Notes: generated from the letters alone by a model not told the origin. A DNA stretch of 36,944 bases from an uncultured Coriobacteriaceae bacterium (GCA_902797175.1 CADBRX010000122.1:1-36944), one strand, 5' to 3'; shown: positions 7,885 to 15,822, counted from the first letter of the stretch. Made by a program: numbers and translations.

Positions 7885-8265
7885 ATGAAATATGCCATCA
7901 ACGCACCAACCGTCCCTGACGCGATCGGACCCTACTCACAGGGGACCACGGCGGGAAGGCTTGTCTTTGCCTCCGGCCAGCTGCCCGTCAAGCAGGAAAA
8001 CCCCTACGAACTCGTCGAGGGCGGCATACGGGAGCAGACCGAGCGGGTCATCGACATCGTGGAGGCCATTCTTGCGGAGGTTGGCTGTACCCTGAACGAT
8101 GTGGCGCAGACGACCATCTACCTTGTCGACATGGACGACCTCGACGTCGTGAACGACGTCTATTGGCGTCGCTTTGAGATGCCCGCACCGGCACGCAGCA
8201 TCGTCGAGGTGTCTCGCATTCCCATGGGGGCGCTCATCGAGATGGACTGCGTCGCGTGCCGATAA
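7885..8265 (+). CDS. RidA family protein (reactive intermediate deaminase)
   Basis: This 126-residue protein of the YjgF/YER057c/UK114 family hydrolyses reactive enamine/imine intermediates produced by PLP enzymes, and forms trimers in the cytoplasm. Visible hallmarks are GPYSQ near residue 15, FASGQLP, and the substrate-binding R104 in PARSIVEV with E119 in ALIEMDCVA. The pattern fits active RidA proteins. No convincing Shine-Dalgarno sequence precedes the ATG at 7885, but the domain begins exactly there. The 74-base gap upstream contains overlapping inverted repeats near 7809-7858. Confidence 0.95.
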   Translation: MKYAINAPTVPDAIGPYSQGTTAGRLVFASGQLPVKQENPYELVEGGIREQTERVIDIVEAILAEVGCTLNDVAQTTIYLVDMDDLDVVNDVYWRRFEMPAPARSIVEVSRIPMGALIEMDCVACR

Positions 8266-8296
8266 CACAGCATGCCCGCTTTAGCTGTGTATATCC
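8265..8296 (+). terminator. Possible terminator after ridA
   Basis: ACACAGC (8265-8271) and GCTGTGT (8284-8290) pair perfectly over a 12-base loop and are followed by ATATCCTT. A second perfect hairpin, CTCATG/CATGAG (8324-8340), lies further down before the FHA gene. The first is terminator-like but lacks a run of T. Confidence 0.4.
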
Positions 8297-8387
8297 TTCC
8301 ATACGGCATCTTTGCGACTAAACCTCATGCTCAACATGAGCCTTAAGCGGTATTATGACTTGGTATTGTCCTAGAGGGGAGCCTTGC

Positions 8388-8813
8388 ATGCAGCCTTCAA
8401 AGAAGACGTTTGGCACGACGGAGATCTTCCGCATGCCCTCTACAGAGTCCACCTCGCCAGACCTCTCTGGCGCAGCCAAGCCCGCCAACCCGACACTCGC
8501 CATCGTGAAGGGCCCCCACACGGGCCAGGTCTTCGAGCTCACGGATGGCGTCGTCACCTTGGGTCGTGACCCGTCTAACGCCGTCTTTCTCAACGACATG
8601 ACCGTCTCGCGCCGTCATGCGCGCATCGACATGTCGGGCATCGCTTCTGGCTATGCCACCGTCGAGGACCTGGGGTCGCTCAACGGGACGTGGGTCGACG
8701 GCGCCATCGTCAACCGCGCGATGCTCAAGGATGGGTCGACCATCCAGATCGGCACCTTCCGCATGGTGTTCCACACCAATCGCAAGTCTAGTCGCATCGA
8801 GACTGGCGCATAG
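8388..8813 (+). CDS. FHA domain protein, GarA/OdhI-like
   Basis: This 141-residue forkhead-associated protein has a phosphothreonine-binding domain at about residues 38-130. The conserved signatures are LGRDPSN (R60), SRRHARI (S74, R75, H77) and DLGSLNGTWV (N99). The N-terminal tail carries a double threonine, GTTEIFRMP (T10, T11). It is placed like the ETTS-type motif of mycobacterial GarA and corynebacterial OdhI, where Ser/Thr kinases phosphorylate one Thr and the FHA domain then binds its own tail. ATG 8388 follows AGAGGGGA; an upstream in-frame ATG at 8355 lacks a site. The next gene is a MerR regulator six bases away, the same order as Rv1827-Rv1828 in Mycobacterium tuberculosis. The kinase is not in this window. 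Confidence 0.92.
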   Translation: MQPSKKTFGTTEIFRMPSTESTSPDLSGAAKPANPTLAIVKGPHTGQVFELTDGVVTLGRDPSNAVFLNDMTVSRRHARIDMSGIASGYATVEDLGSLNGTWVDGAIVNRAMLKDGSTIQIGTFRMVFHTNRKSSRIETGA

Positions 8814-8819
8814 TCAAAC

Positions 8820-9551
8820 ATGGCCGACGCGGGGTACCTCACCATAGGTAAGGTCGTCAAGCGGATGCAGGAACGCTATCCTGACCTTTCCGTCTCCAAA
8901 GTCCGATTCTTGGAGGACGAGGGCCTGCTTGCGCCTTCGCGTACGCCCGGCGGCTATCGCCTGTACTCTCAAAACGACATCAAGCGGCTCGAGAAGATTC
9001 TCTATCTTCAGAAGCATCGATTCATGCCCCTCTCGGTCATTCGCGAGGAGCTCGATAGGGAAGAGAACACGGGATCGTCGACCATGGCGTCGGCTGCTGC
9101 GGTGGCTTTTGCCAACGAGACTGACGACGAGGAGACCGTGGGGAAGCTCCATCCCATCGACCGCATCCCCGACCTGTTGGGCGTTTCGATCACCTTCGTG
9201 AAGCAGCTGGCCGAGGCCGGGATCATCACGCTGCAGCGCTCTCCCCATGGCAGGGATCTGGTCGACGGCAAGGACTTTTCGCTCATCCGCACCTGTGACG
9301 GCCTGAGGCACTTTGGTATCGGCGCCAAGAACCTGCGCCAATACGTCACGGCAGCAAACCGCGAGAGTGCCATGTTCGAGCAGGCGCTCGTGGTGTATGC
9401 GCGCACGGGCGCAGGCGACGTCGAGCGCACCGAGGAGGCACGTCAGCAGTTTGACGCCGCCTTCACCGAGATGCTCCTCCTCACCAACCAGGTACGCAAC
9501 GCCCTCATCGCACGCCAGATAAAACAGTCGTTCAAGGGCTTGGCTGACTAG
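8820..9551 (+). CDS. MerR family transcriptional regulator, FtsR-like
   Basis: This 243-residue regulator has an N-terminal winged helix of the MerR type (about residues 7-75: LTIGKVVKRM, then SVSKVRFLEDEGLL and PGGYRLYS). A second helical, MerR-like segment follows at about residues 110-165 (IDRIPDLLGVSITFVKQLAE), and the C-terminus is helical. It lacks the cysteines of metal-sensing MerR proteins. The long linker and second module fit the Rv1828/FtsR group, in which corynebacterial FtsR activates ftsZ. Position directly after a GarA-like FHA gene supports this. Its target here is not shown by the sequence. Confidence 0.88.
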   Translation: MADAGYLTIGKVVKRMQERYPDLSVSKVRFLEDEGLLAPSRTPGGYRLYSQNDIKRLEKILYLQKHRFMPLSVIREELDREENTGSSTMASAAAVAFANETDDEETVGKLHPIDRIPDLLGVSITFVKQLAEAGIITLQRSPHGRDLVDGKDFSLIRTCDGLRHFGIGAKNLRQYVTAANRESAMFEQALVVYARTGAGDVERTEEARQQFDAAFTEMLLLTNQVRNALIARQIKQSFKGLAD

Positions 9552-9590
9552 CCTTCCCTCGCAATGCAAGCAACCAGGAAAGGAACGATC

Positions 9591-10124
9591 GTGTCTAGCA
9601 TTGATCTCGAGAGCTTCATCATCGACATTCCCGACTATCCCGAACCCGGCGTCATCTTCAAGGACATTACACCGCTCATCAGCTCTCCCGTGGGCCTTGC
9701 CGCCGCGATCGACGCCCTTTCCGACCACTTCCTGGGCAAGGGCATCACCAAGGTGCTGGGCGCCGAGGCTCGCGGCTTCATCGTCGGCGCTCCCGTGGCC
9801 TACCGCCTTGGCGCCGGCTTCGTGCCCGCACGCAAGCCCGGCAAGCTTCCGCGCGAGGTGTACTCCCAGCAGTATGCGCTTGAGTATGGCACTGACGAGC
9901 TCCAGATCCACAAGGACGCGCTCGGTCCGGACGACCGCGTGCTCATCGTCGACGACCTCATCGCCACGGGTGGCACCACGGTGGCGACCGCCCAGCTCGT
10001 CGAGAAGACGGGTGCCGAGGTCGTGGGCTTTGGCTACATCCTCGAGCTTGCCTTCCTCAACCCGCGTGACATCGTGGCCCAGGACTACGACCAGGAGATC
10101 TTCACCCTCATCAAGGTCGACTAG
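9591..10124 (+). CDS. apt: Adenine phosphoribosyltransferase
   Basis: This 177-residue enzyme makes AMP from adenine and PRPP in purine salvage. The PRPP-binding loop VLIVDDLIATGGTT lies near residue 125, and the N-terminal part has the Apt signatures IPDYPEPGVIFKDITPL and GAEARGFI. The start is the GTG at 9591: AGGAAAGGA (9576-9584) lies six bases upstream, whereas the ATG at 9564 lies upstream of this site. It is 39 bases after the MerR gene and may be co-transcribed. A strong terminator follows. Confidence 0.97.
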   Translation: MSSIDLESFIIDIPDYPEPGVIFKDITPLISSPVGLAAAIDALSDHFLGKGITKVLGAEARGFIVGAPVAYRLGAGFVPARKPGKLPREVYSQQYALEYGTDELQIHKDALGPDDRVLIVDDLIATGGTTVATAQLVEKTGAEVVGFGYILELAFLNPRDIVAQDYDQEIFTLIKVD

Positions 10125-10164
10125 CCGCTGGTCACCACTTCGTTTCACGAACTTGTCACTTTTT

Positions 10165-10196
10165 GGCGCCGCACGGTTTGCGGCGCCTTTCTTTTG
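10165..10196 (+). terminator. Rho-independent terminator after apt
   Basis: GGCGCCGCA (10165-10173) and TGCGGCGCC (10179-10187) form a perfect nine-base-pair stem with loop CGGTT. TTTCTTTTG follows, and four T precede it. This is the clearest intrinsic terminator of the window. Confidence 0.95.
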
Positions 10197-10229
10197 TGTC
10201 ATCATAACGACTATCTCTGAACACTGAGG

Positions 10230-10247
10230 GGCATGCCAACGCATGCC
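10230..10247 (+). promoter_or_regulatory. Perfect hairpin in the leader of the NlpC/P60 gene
   Basis: GGCATGC (10230-10236) and GCATGCC (10241-10247) form a seven-base-pair stem with loop CAAC, followed by TTTG. It ends 23 bases before the ATG at 10271 and 8 bases before the GAAAGGA ribosome binding site. It could be an mRNA leader structure or a protein-binding palindrome. Its function is unknown. Confidence 0.5.
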
Positions 10248-10270
10248 TTTGCCTTGAAAGGACGACAGTC

Positions 10271-11452
10271 ATGTCGTTTAGATCAAAAGCCGTGACCTGC
10301 GGACTCGTTGCCGCACTGGCCTTCGGCGCCAACGCGTCCGTTGCCTTGGCGGTGCCAGAGGCCGAGCTGAGCTCCGCGCGCGAGCGCATGGAGCAGCTGG
10401 GAGGGGAGCTCTCCTCGCTCGAGGCCGAGCTCGACTCCCTGACCCTTGACCTCGAGCGTACCGACAACGAGATTGCGCGCACCCAGCAGGACATGGACGA
10501 CACCAAGGTCGAGCTGGCACACGCGCGCGACGTGCTCTCGCTGCACATGCGCAGCGGCTACAAGAGCGGGGGATTTGACGTTCTTGAGTTCGTCCTGAGC
10601 TCTTCGAGCCTCGAGGACCTCGTGAGCCGCATCTATTACATGGAGAAGGTCAACTCGCGGGAGGCCGCAGCCATCGCCGAGGTCAACGAGCTGGAGGCGC
10701 AGCTCGAGTCCCAGATGGTCGAGCTCGAGCAGCAGCATGCGCTGCAGCAGGGGCGCGTCGATGACGCGCAGGCCAAGGTGGGGGAGTACCAGGCTCTCGT
10801 CGGCGAGGCGCGTGCCTACTACGACCAGCTCGACGCCGAGGTGCAGGCCGAGCTTGCCGCACAGGCACAGGCTGCGTCGACCTCTGATGGGGGCTCCACG
10901 TCAAGCGGCTTTGCCACGGCGGTCGCCGCCATCGAGGAGACCTCGAGCACCCCGGCACCTGCGCCGGCACCCCAGGAGCAGACCTCGCAGGAGGGGGAGA
11001 GCCAGGAGGACACTTCCTCGAGCGAGGAGGAGTCGTATCAGGAAGATACCTCCGAATCCTACAGCGAGCCTGAGGACACGGGCGGGTCGTGCTATCCGGG
11101 CGGAGGAGTCGCCTCGGCCTATTCCTGCATTGGCTGGCCCTATGTCTGGGGCGGGTACGGCCCCTGGTCTGGCGGCTTTGACTGCTCCGGCCTCGTCTCG
11201 TACTGCTATGGCGACGGAAGCTGGAGGCGCGGATGCGAGTCGCTCGCCTATGCCATCCAGAACGCGGGCCTTTGGAAATACGGCATGGAAAACCTCTCCT
11301 ATGGCGACCTGCTCTTCACCGACTCCGAGTACAACCATGTGGGCATCTACATCGGCGGAGGCATGATGATCCATGCACCCACCTTCGGGCGCACCGTCTG
11401 CGTCGACCCGGTGTGGGCGTGCTACGGCGGCGGCCCCTTCGTCATGCCCTAG
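10271..11452 (+). CDS. Secreted NlpC/P60 peptidoglycan hydrolase with coiled coil
   Basis: This 393-residue protein begins with a signal peptide (cleavage near ALA-VPE, residue 27). A long coiled coil follows (about residues 30-205), with the heptad pattern of PcsB/RipC-type hydrolases, then a Ser/Thr/Glu/Pro-rich linker (about 205-275) and a C-terminal NlpC/P60 domain. The catalytic residues are visible: C305 in FDCSG, H356 in YNHVGIYIGG and H368. It should cut peptide stems in peptidoglycan, likely during cell separation, with the coiled coil holding the enzyme inactive until engaged (known for PcsB and RipC with FtsEX). ftsEX is not in the window. GAAAGGA precedes the start. Confidence 0.93.
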   Translation: MSFRSKAVTCGLVAALAFGANASVALAVPEAELSSARERMEQLGGELSSLEAELDSLTLDLERTDNEIARTQQDMDDTKVELAHARDVLSLHMRSGYKSGGFDVLEFVLSSSSLEDLVSRIYYMEKVNSREAAAIAEVNELEAQLESQMVELEQQHALQQGRVDDAQAKVGEYQALVGEARAYYDQLDAEVQAELAAQAQAASTSDGGSTSSGFATAVAAIEETSSTPAPAPAPQEQTSQEGESQEDTSSSEEESYQEDTSESYSEPEDTGGSCYPGGGVASAYSCIGWPYVWGGYGPWSGGFDCSGLVSYCYGDGSWRRGCESLAYAIQNAGLWKYGMENLSYGDLLFTDSEYNHVGIYIGGGMMIHAPTFGRTVCVDPVWACYGGGPFVMP

Positions 11453-11458
11453 TGCCCC

Positions 11459-13066
11459 ATGGAGCGCAGCACGAGTCCCATACCGAGGCGCCTTTCGCGG
11501 CGCTTCCAGATCGACATGGTCGGCGAGGGCATCCTCGTCGGCCTTCTTGCGGGCGCGGTCATCACCTTGTACCGCATCGCGCTCTCTAACGCCGAGCGGC
11601 TCTTGCGCGAGCTGACGGGCGCGGCCGCAGGGTCGCCGCTCCTCATGCTCGCGTGGGCATTCGTGCTGTTCGTCGTCTACTATGTCGTGTGTCGGCTCGT
11701 CCTGTGGGAACCTGCGACCTCGGGATCGGGGATCCCGCAAGTGGATGCCGAGGTCATGGACCGCATCGACATGCCTTGGTACCGCGTCCTTCCCGCCAAG
11801 TTTGCCGAAGGTACGCTTTGTGCCTTCGCGGGGCTGTCGCTCGGACGGGAGGGTCCCAGCGTCCAGCTGGGAGGCGTCTCGGGCAAGGCGGTCTCCCGCA
11901 TCCTCCACAAGGAGCGAGGCGAGGAGCGCCTGCTTGTTACTTGCGGTGCCGCAGCGGGCATGTCGGCGGCGTTTCACGCACCACTGGCTGGGGTTCTCTT
12001 TGCCATCGAGGAGATTCACCGCGAGTTCACGGCGCCACTCATCATCTCGGTCATGACGTCATCGCTCGCGGCCGACTTCCTGGTCTCGCAGGTCCTCGGG
12101 GTGGCTCCGGTGCTCAGGCTCTCGTTCGTCCAGGACCTGCCCCACGCACACTATCCGCTCCTGGTTCTCTTTGGGGCAATCTGCGGGCTGGCCGGCGCCG
12201 CGCACAATCTGGGGATGTTCCTTTGCCAGGAGAAGCTCTTTGACCGCCTCAAGGGCTATCTGCCGTACTCGCGCTATGCCGTGCCCTTCGTCATCGCATG
12301 GTTTGCCGCGTTCTTCTTTCCCGATTACCTTTGCGGCGGTGACGCGATCGTCGAGATCATGCTGGATAACGAGGGCCTGACGCTTATTGCCGTGGCGACG
12401 CTCTTGGTGGGGAAGTACCTGTTCACCACGATCTGCTACGGATCGGGCGCCCCGGGCGGCACGCTCTTTCCACTCGTGATCCTGGGCTCGCTCACGGGCC
12501 TTCTCTTTGGGATGCTCACCTCGTCGCTTCCGGGCGTCCCGAACAGCTACGTCTCCAACTTCATGGTCCTGGGCATCGCGGGGCTCTTTGCGGGCGTCGT
12601 CAGGGCTCCCGTCTCCGCCGTTGTCCTGTGCTTCGAGCTGACCGGCACGCTCGATGCGCTGCTGGCCGTTTCGATCGTATCCATAACGTCATATGTCGTA
12701 GCGAACCTGACCCATGTCGAACCGTTCTACGAGGTGGGCCTCGGGCGGCTTCTGGACGTGACCCCCGAAGACCCGACGGTCAATGGCGCCGGCGACCGGA
12801 TGCTCCATACCTACACCGTGGGTGCAGGAAGCATGGCGGAGGGAAGGCGCATATCCGAGGTGCCTTGGCCCAACGGCTCGCTCGTCGTCAACATCTCGCG
12901 CGCGGGGTCAAACATCATCCCGAGGGGTAACGTTACCTTGATGGCGCTCGACGAGCTTCTCGTGACCATGAACTCGGACACCGACTGGGACACGGACATC
13001 ATCATCCACAAGCTCTGCGAGAGCTCGGTCGTAGGTTCAGGGGAGAATGGGCCTTCCGCACGCTAG
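11459..13066 (+). CDS. CLC family H+/Cl- exchanger with C-terminal TrkA_C-like domain
   Basis: This 535-residue polytopic membrane protein has the three CLC selectivity segments: GSGIP (S90), GREGP (129-133) with the gating glutamate E131, and GAPGGTLFP. The IEE of LFAIEEIH (E184, E185) matches the position of the intracellular proton glutamate of E. coli ClcA, so proton-coupled exchange rather than a channel is likely. The last 80 residues (from about LHTYTVGAGSMAEG) form an RCK/TrkA C-terminal-type domain, a known architecture for ligand or ion control. The start is the first ATG, six bases after the NlpC/P60 stop codon. I see no Shine-Dalgarno site, so coupling or a slightly later start is possible. 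Confidence 0.93.
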   Translation: MERSTSPIPRRLSRRFQIDMVGEGILVGLLAGAVITLYRIALSNAERLLRELTGAAAGSPLLMLAWAFVLFVVYYVVCRLVLWEPATSGSGIPQVDAEVMDRIDMPWYRVLPAKFAEGTLCAFAGLSLGREGPSVQLGGVSGKAVSRILHKERGEERLLVTCGAAAGMSAAFHAPLAGVLFAIEEIHREFTAPLIISVMTSSLAADFLVSQVLGVAPVLRLSFVQDLPHAHYPLLVLFGAICGLAGAAHNLGMFLCQEKLFDRLKGYLPYSRYAVPFVIAWFAAFFFPDYLCGGDAIVEIMLDNEGLTLIAVATLLVGKYLFTTICYGSGAPGGTLFPLVILGSLTGLLFGMLTSSLPGVPNSYVSNFMVLGIAGLFAGVVRAPVSAVVLCFELTGTLDALLAVSIVSITSYVVANLTHVEPFYEVGLGRLLDVTPEDPTVNGAGDRMLHTYTVGAGSMAEGRRISEVPWPNGSLVVNISRAGSNIIPRGNVTLMALDELLVTMNSDTDWDTDIIIHKLCESSVVGSGENGPSAR

Positions 13067-13228
13067 TTTATGCTGTCTTAACTCGGCTTCTGTTTACTTT
13101 ACATAAGATATATTATCGCAGTTTTATATATCTCTACGCAAGTGACCGTCTGTTAAGACATGCGCTTTCGGGATACACTCTTCCTAAGCAGCACCCTTAT
13201 CCCTTCCGCCATTCTTCTAGGGAGCGCC
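13067..13228 (+). promoter_or_regulatory. AT-rich intergenic region upstream of the flavoprotein gene
   Basis: This 162-base gap is much richer in A and T than its surroundings and very likely holds the promoter of the gene at 13229. TTAACT (13078-13083) and TACATA (13100-13105) with a 16-base spacer are one option, but several weak hexamer pairs fit equally well. No terminator hairpin for the CLC gene is visible. A 14-base sequence at 13095-13108 recurs inside the gene. Confidence 0.45.
13095..13108 (+). repeat. 14-bp direct repeat, copy 1
   Basis: TACTTTACATAAGA occurs here in the promoter region and again at 13777-13790 inside the downstream coding sequence. Whether it is a binding site or chance is unknown. 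Confidence 0.5.
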
Positions 13229-14899
13229 ATGTCGTTTGAGCAATCGTTTGACGTCCTTGTCATCGGCTCTGGCCTTGCCGGCCAGACCGCTGCGCTCAGG
13301 GCGGCCTCTCTGGGTGCCTCCACGTGCCTGGTGACTGACGGCCCGCTCTTTTCCGGATCGAGCTTCTCAACAGCCACCTGGGGGCTCGGGATGGTTTCCG
13401 AATTGCCCAGCGCTGACAGACGAGGCCCTGAGAGCCTTTTTAAGGCCCTTTGCGATGTGGGTATGGACATGAATACCCCGGAAGTCTCTCAAACGCTTGT
13501 GGAGCGTTCAAGTGACGCCCTGTCGTTCCTTAGCTCAAACGGTGTGACCTTTCTTGAGCCCAAGAGCCCTGAGCAACGAGAATACGTCGCCTGCTTTGAC
13601 CATAGCGTTCGGGCATGGCGTGGCTTCGAAGGCCTCAAGCAGCGTCAGGCCCTTGCACGGGCCCTGCAACAGCATCGCGTAACGGTCTTGACCAATGTTT
13701 CCGTTCTCTCGCTCTTGAGAGATGACGAGGGGCGCGTCGCCGGCGCCCTCCTGCTTAGCTCGGATGAGCCGCTCTCTACTTTACATAAGACTGTTCAGCC
13801 GCTCTTCGTGCGCTCTTCTGCGACCATTGTCGCCACAGGTGGCTATGGGGCACTCTTCGAACGTCATCTCTGTTCCGACTCATGCCAAGGCATCGGTCAT
13901 TCCCTTGCCCTCGATGCTGGCGCTGACCTGGTGAATCTTGAGTTTGTGCAGCTCATGCAGGGTATGCCCTCCCCTCTCGGGGCCATCGTCTTCAACGAGA
14001 AGCTCTATCGCCACACCTCATTTGTTTCCAAAGAGGGTGCAGATGCCTTTGCCTCGTCAGGCATCTCCCGGGAGGACGTGAAGGATGCGCTCGAATGCCA
14101 CTCATGGCATGGCCCCTACACAACCAGATTGCAGAGCCACGTCATCGACGAGACGCTCGATGCGGCACGTCTTGCGGGAAGCCCGTGCTTGGCACGATAT
14201 GACGAAGAGATCCTTGGGCCTCAGGCCCCCGAGTTCATAAGGACGTACCTCTCGTGGCTGAAAACCGCACGAGGCATTGACCCTCGCACGCCTGAAGAGG
14301 TCGGGATGTATGCCCACTCATGCAACGGGGGCATCAAGATCGATTCCCAGGCCCGCACGTGCGTCGACGGCCTCTTTGCATGCGGCGAGTGCGCGGGAGG
14401 CGTCCATGGGGCAGACAGGATCGGCGGCCTGGCAAGCGTGGCCGCCACGACGTTTGGACTTGTTGCCGGCGAGCAGGCCACAGGGGGTGCCGTCGCGTCT
14501 TCTGACAACAGCGTCGCTTACCCGACATCTCCGCTTTTGGTCTCTGACATGACGCCTCAGGTGCTCGACGAGATTCGCATCCAGCTTGACCGTAGCTGCA
14601 TGGTCAACCGCGACGCCCCTTCATTGCAAGGCGCCCTCGCCACGCTCAACAATCTGGAAAGCGACCTCATGGCGTCTTCTCGCGAGCTCACCCCAGAGGA
14701 CGTGCGATGCGCGTCACAAGACGAGCTCAAATGCCTGTCTCTGGTGACAACAAAACGCCATAGGCTGCAGACGGCCCGCGCGGTCATCACGGCTTGCCTC
14801 AACAGAGCCGAATCTCGGGGTCCGCATCACCGGACCGACTCCCCCTTGACCGATGCCTCCCAAGCCAGGCAGAAGCCCATATCCAAGACCTGTCTCTGA
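13229..14899 (+). CDS. FAD-dependent oxidoreductase, SdhA/FrdA/NadB flavoprotein superfamily
   Basis: This 556-residue flavoprotein begins with a Rossmann FAD site (GSGLAG, residues 13-18). Later come ATGGYG, GLFACGECAGGVHGADRIGG (about 387-406) and the C-terminal ESRGPHHRTDSP (about 528-539). The order is that of succinate dehydrogenase, fumarate reductase and L-aspartate oxidase flavoproteins. The RGEGG-type segment with the catalytic arginine is not recognisable; the equivalent region reads PLGAIVFNEKLYRHTS. No iron-sulfur or membrane subunit is adjacent, and no NAD biosynthesis gene. The substrate is therefore open. ATG 13229 follows GGGAG; the frame is open further upstream, but without a ribosome site. 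Confidence 0.85.
   Translation: MSFEQSFDVLVIGSGLAGQTAALRAASLGASTCLVTDGPLFSGSSFSTATWGLGMVSELPSADRRGPESLFKALCDVGMDMNTPEVSQTLVERSSDALSFLSSNGVTFLEPKSPEQREYVACFDHSVRAWRGFEGLKQRQALARALQQHRVTVLTNVSVLSLLRDDEGRVAGALLLSSDEPLSTLHKTVQPLFVRSSATIVATGGYGALFERHLCSDSCQGIGHSLALDAGADLVNLEFVQLMQGMPSPLGAIVFNEKLYRHTSFVSKEGADAFASSGISREDVKDALECHSWHGPYTTRLQSHVIDETLDAARLAGSPCLARYDEEILGPQAPEFIRTYLSWLKTARGIDPRTPEEVGMYAHSCNGGIKIDSQARTCVDGLFACGECAGGVHGADRIGGLASVAATTFGLVAGEQATGGAVASSDNSVAYPTSPLLVSDMTPQVLDEIRIQLDRSCMVNRDAPSLQGALATLNNLESDLMASSRELTPEDVRCASQDELKCLSLVTTKRHRLQTARAVITACLNRAESRGPHHRTDSPLTDASQARQKPISKTCL
13777..13790 (+). repeat. 14-bp direct repeat, copy 2
   Basis: This is the second exact copy of TACTTTACATAAGA, lying within the flavoprotein gene about 550 bases after its start codon. 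See the copy at 13095-13108. Confidence 0.5.
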
Positions 14900-14927
14900 T
14901 GCGTTGCACGGGAATCCGGCAGGCTCC

Positions 14928-15377
14928 CTAGACGGACCCGCTGGAGCCAAAGCCACCCGCACCGCGGTCGGTCTCGTCTAGCTCGTCGACCTCGACGAGT
15001 GTGACCACGGGAACGCGCTGGATGACGAGCTGCGCGATGCGCTCCCCGCGCTCGATGGAGATGGGAACCTTGTCATCGAGGTTGACCGCAAGGACCTTTA
15101 GCTCACCGCGATAATGCGCATCGATGAGCCCAGGCGTGTTTGCCATGGAAAGGCCACGCTTGAGCGCCATGCCGCTCCGCGGCTGAACAAAGCCCGCATA
15201 CCCCTCGGGGATGGCGATGGCAAGGCCCGTGGATATCAGCCTGCGCTCATGTGGTTCAAGCACGACGTCTTCGTTGGCACGCAGGTCGAGCCCGGCGTCT
15301 CCAGAATAGGCATAGGCAGGCAGCTCGACCGTCGGGTCAAGTCGCTTGATGCGAAGGTCGATCATCTCTTCACTCAT
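14928..15377 (-). CDS. dut: dUTP diphosphatase (trimeric dUTPase)
   Basis: This 149-residue enzyme hydrolyses dUTP to dUMP, keeping uracil out of DNA and supplying dTMP synthesis. All five dUTPase motifs are visible in order: AGLDL, PRSGMA, GLIDAHYRGE, ERIAQLV and the P-loop-like RGAGGFGSSG at the C-terminus. The start is set at the ATG ending at 15377, preceded by CGGAG; the open frame reaches further upstream, where it overlaps nrdR without similarity. It overlaps the end of nrdR by eight bases, so the two are translationally linked. The gene is convergent with the flavoprotein gene. Confidence 0.97.
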   Translation of the reverse strand: MSEEMIDLRIKRLDPTVELPAYAYSGDAGLDLRANEDVVLEPHERRLISTGLAIAIPEGYAGFVQPRSGMALKRGLSMANTPGLIDAHYRGELKVLAVNLDDKVPISIERGERIAQLVIQRVPVVTLVEVDELDETDRGAGGFGSSGSV

Positions 15378-15822
15378 GTACCAGGCTCCGCAACTCCTCG
15401 TTGAACTCGTCGACATCCTTGAAGTCACGATAGACGGATGCAAACCTGACATAGGCAACCTTGTCAAGCACGACCAGGCGCTTGAGGACCATCATTCCCA
15501 GATCCTGTGCATCGACTTCCGTGACGCCCGCATCGCGAAGCTCGGTCTCGATGTCATCGATGAGCGACTCAAGGTCCTCAAGCGGCACGTTGCGTTTGAC
15601 GGTGGCGGTCAGAAGGCCCCGCATGAGCTTGAGCCGATCAAAGGTCTCTTTGCGACCGTCGCGCTTGACGACCAAGAGGGGCATCTCCTCGCGACGCTCA
15701 TAGGTCGTGAAGCGATAGCCACAGTTTACGCACTCGCGACGACGCCTTATGGCGTCATTGTTCTCGGAAGGACGGGAGTCAACTACCTTTGATTCGTCAC
15801 AACCACATTTAGGACAGCGCAT
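15370..15822 (-). CDS. nrdR: Transcriptional repressor NrdR
   Basis: This 150-residue regulator has an N-terminal zinc ribbon (C3, C6, C31, C34) and an ATP-cone domain (about residues 46-136) that senses ATP/dATP. It represses ribonucleotide reductase genes. The first residues MRCPKCGC are the standard NrdR start, preceded by GGGAG; the frame is open a further 24 codons upstream without homology. The overlapping dut gene and the nearby lexA fit a nucleotide/DNA maintenance cluster. No nrd genes lie in the window. Confidence 0.98.
   Translation of the reverse strand: MRCPKCGCDESKVVDSRPSENNDAIRRRRECVNCGYRFTTYERREEMPLLVVKRDGRKETFDRLKLMRGLLTATVKRNVPLEDLESLIDDIETELRDAGVTEVDAQDLGMMVLKRLVVLDKVAYVRFASVYRDFKDVDEFNEELRSLVHE

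Noticed and set aside
8814-10244. Very long open frame on the minus strand opposite the MerR and apt genes
   Set aside because: It mirrors two well-recognised plus-strand genes, has low-complexity composition and no family pattern; high-GC codon bias opens such shadow frames.
10188-10270. A ydaO-type c-di-AMP riboswitch before the NlpC/P60 gene
   Set aside because: The leader between the apt terminator and the start codon is only about 75 bases, too short for that riboswitch, and only a single simple hairpin is present.
13229-14899. Horizontal acquisition of the flavoprotein gene
   Set aside because: The upstream gap is AT-rich, but there are no mobile element traces, tRNA junction or repeats that would mark an island; composition alone is too weak.
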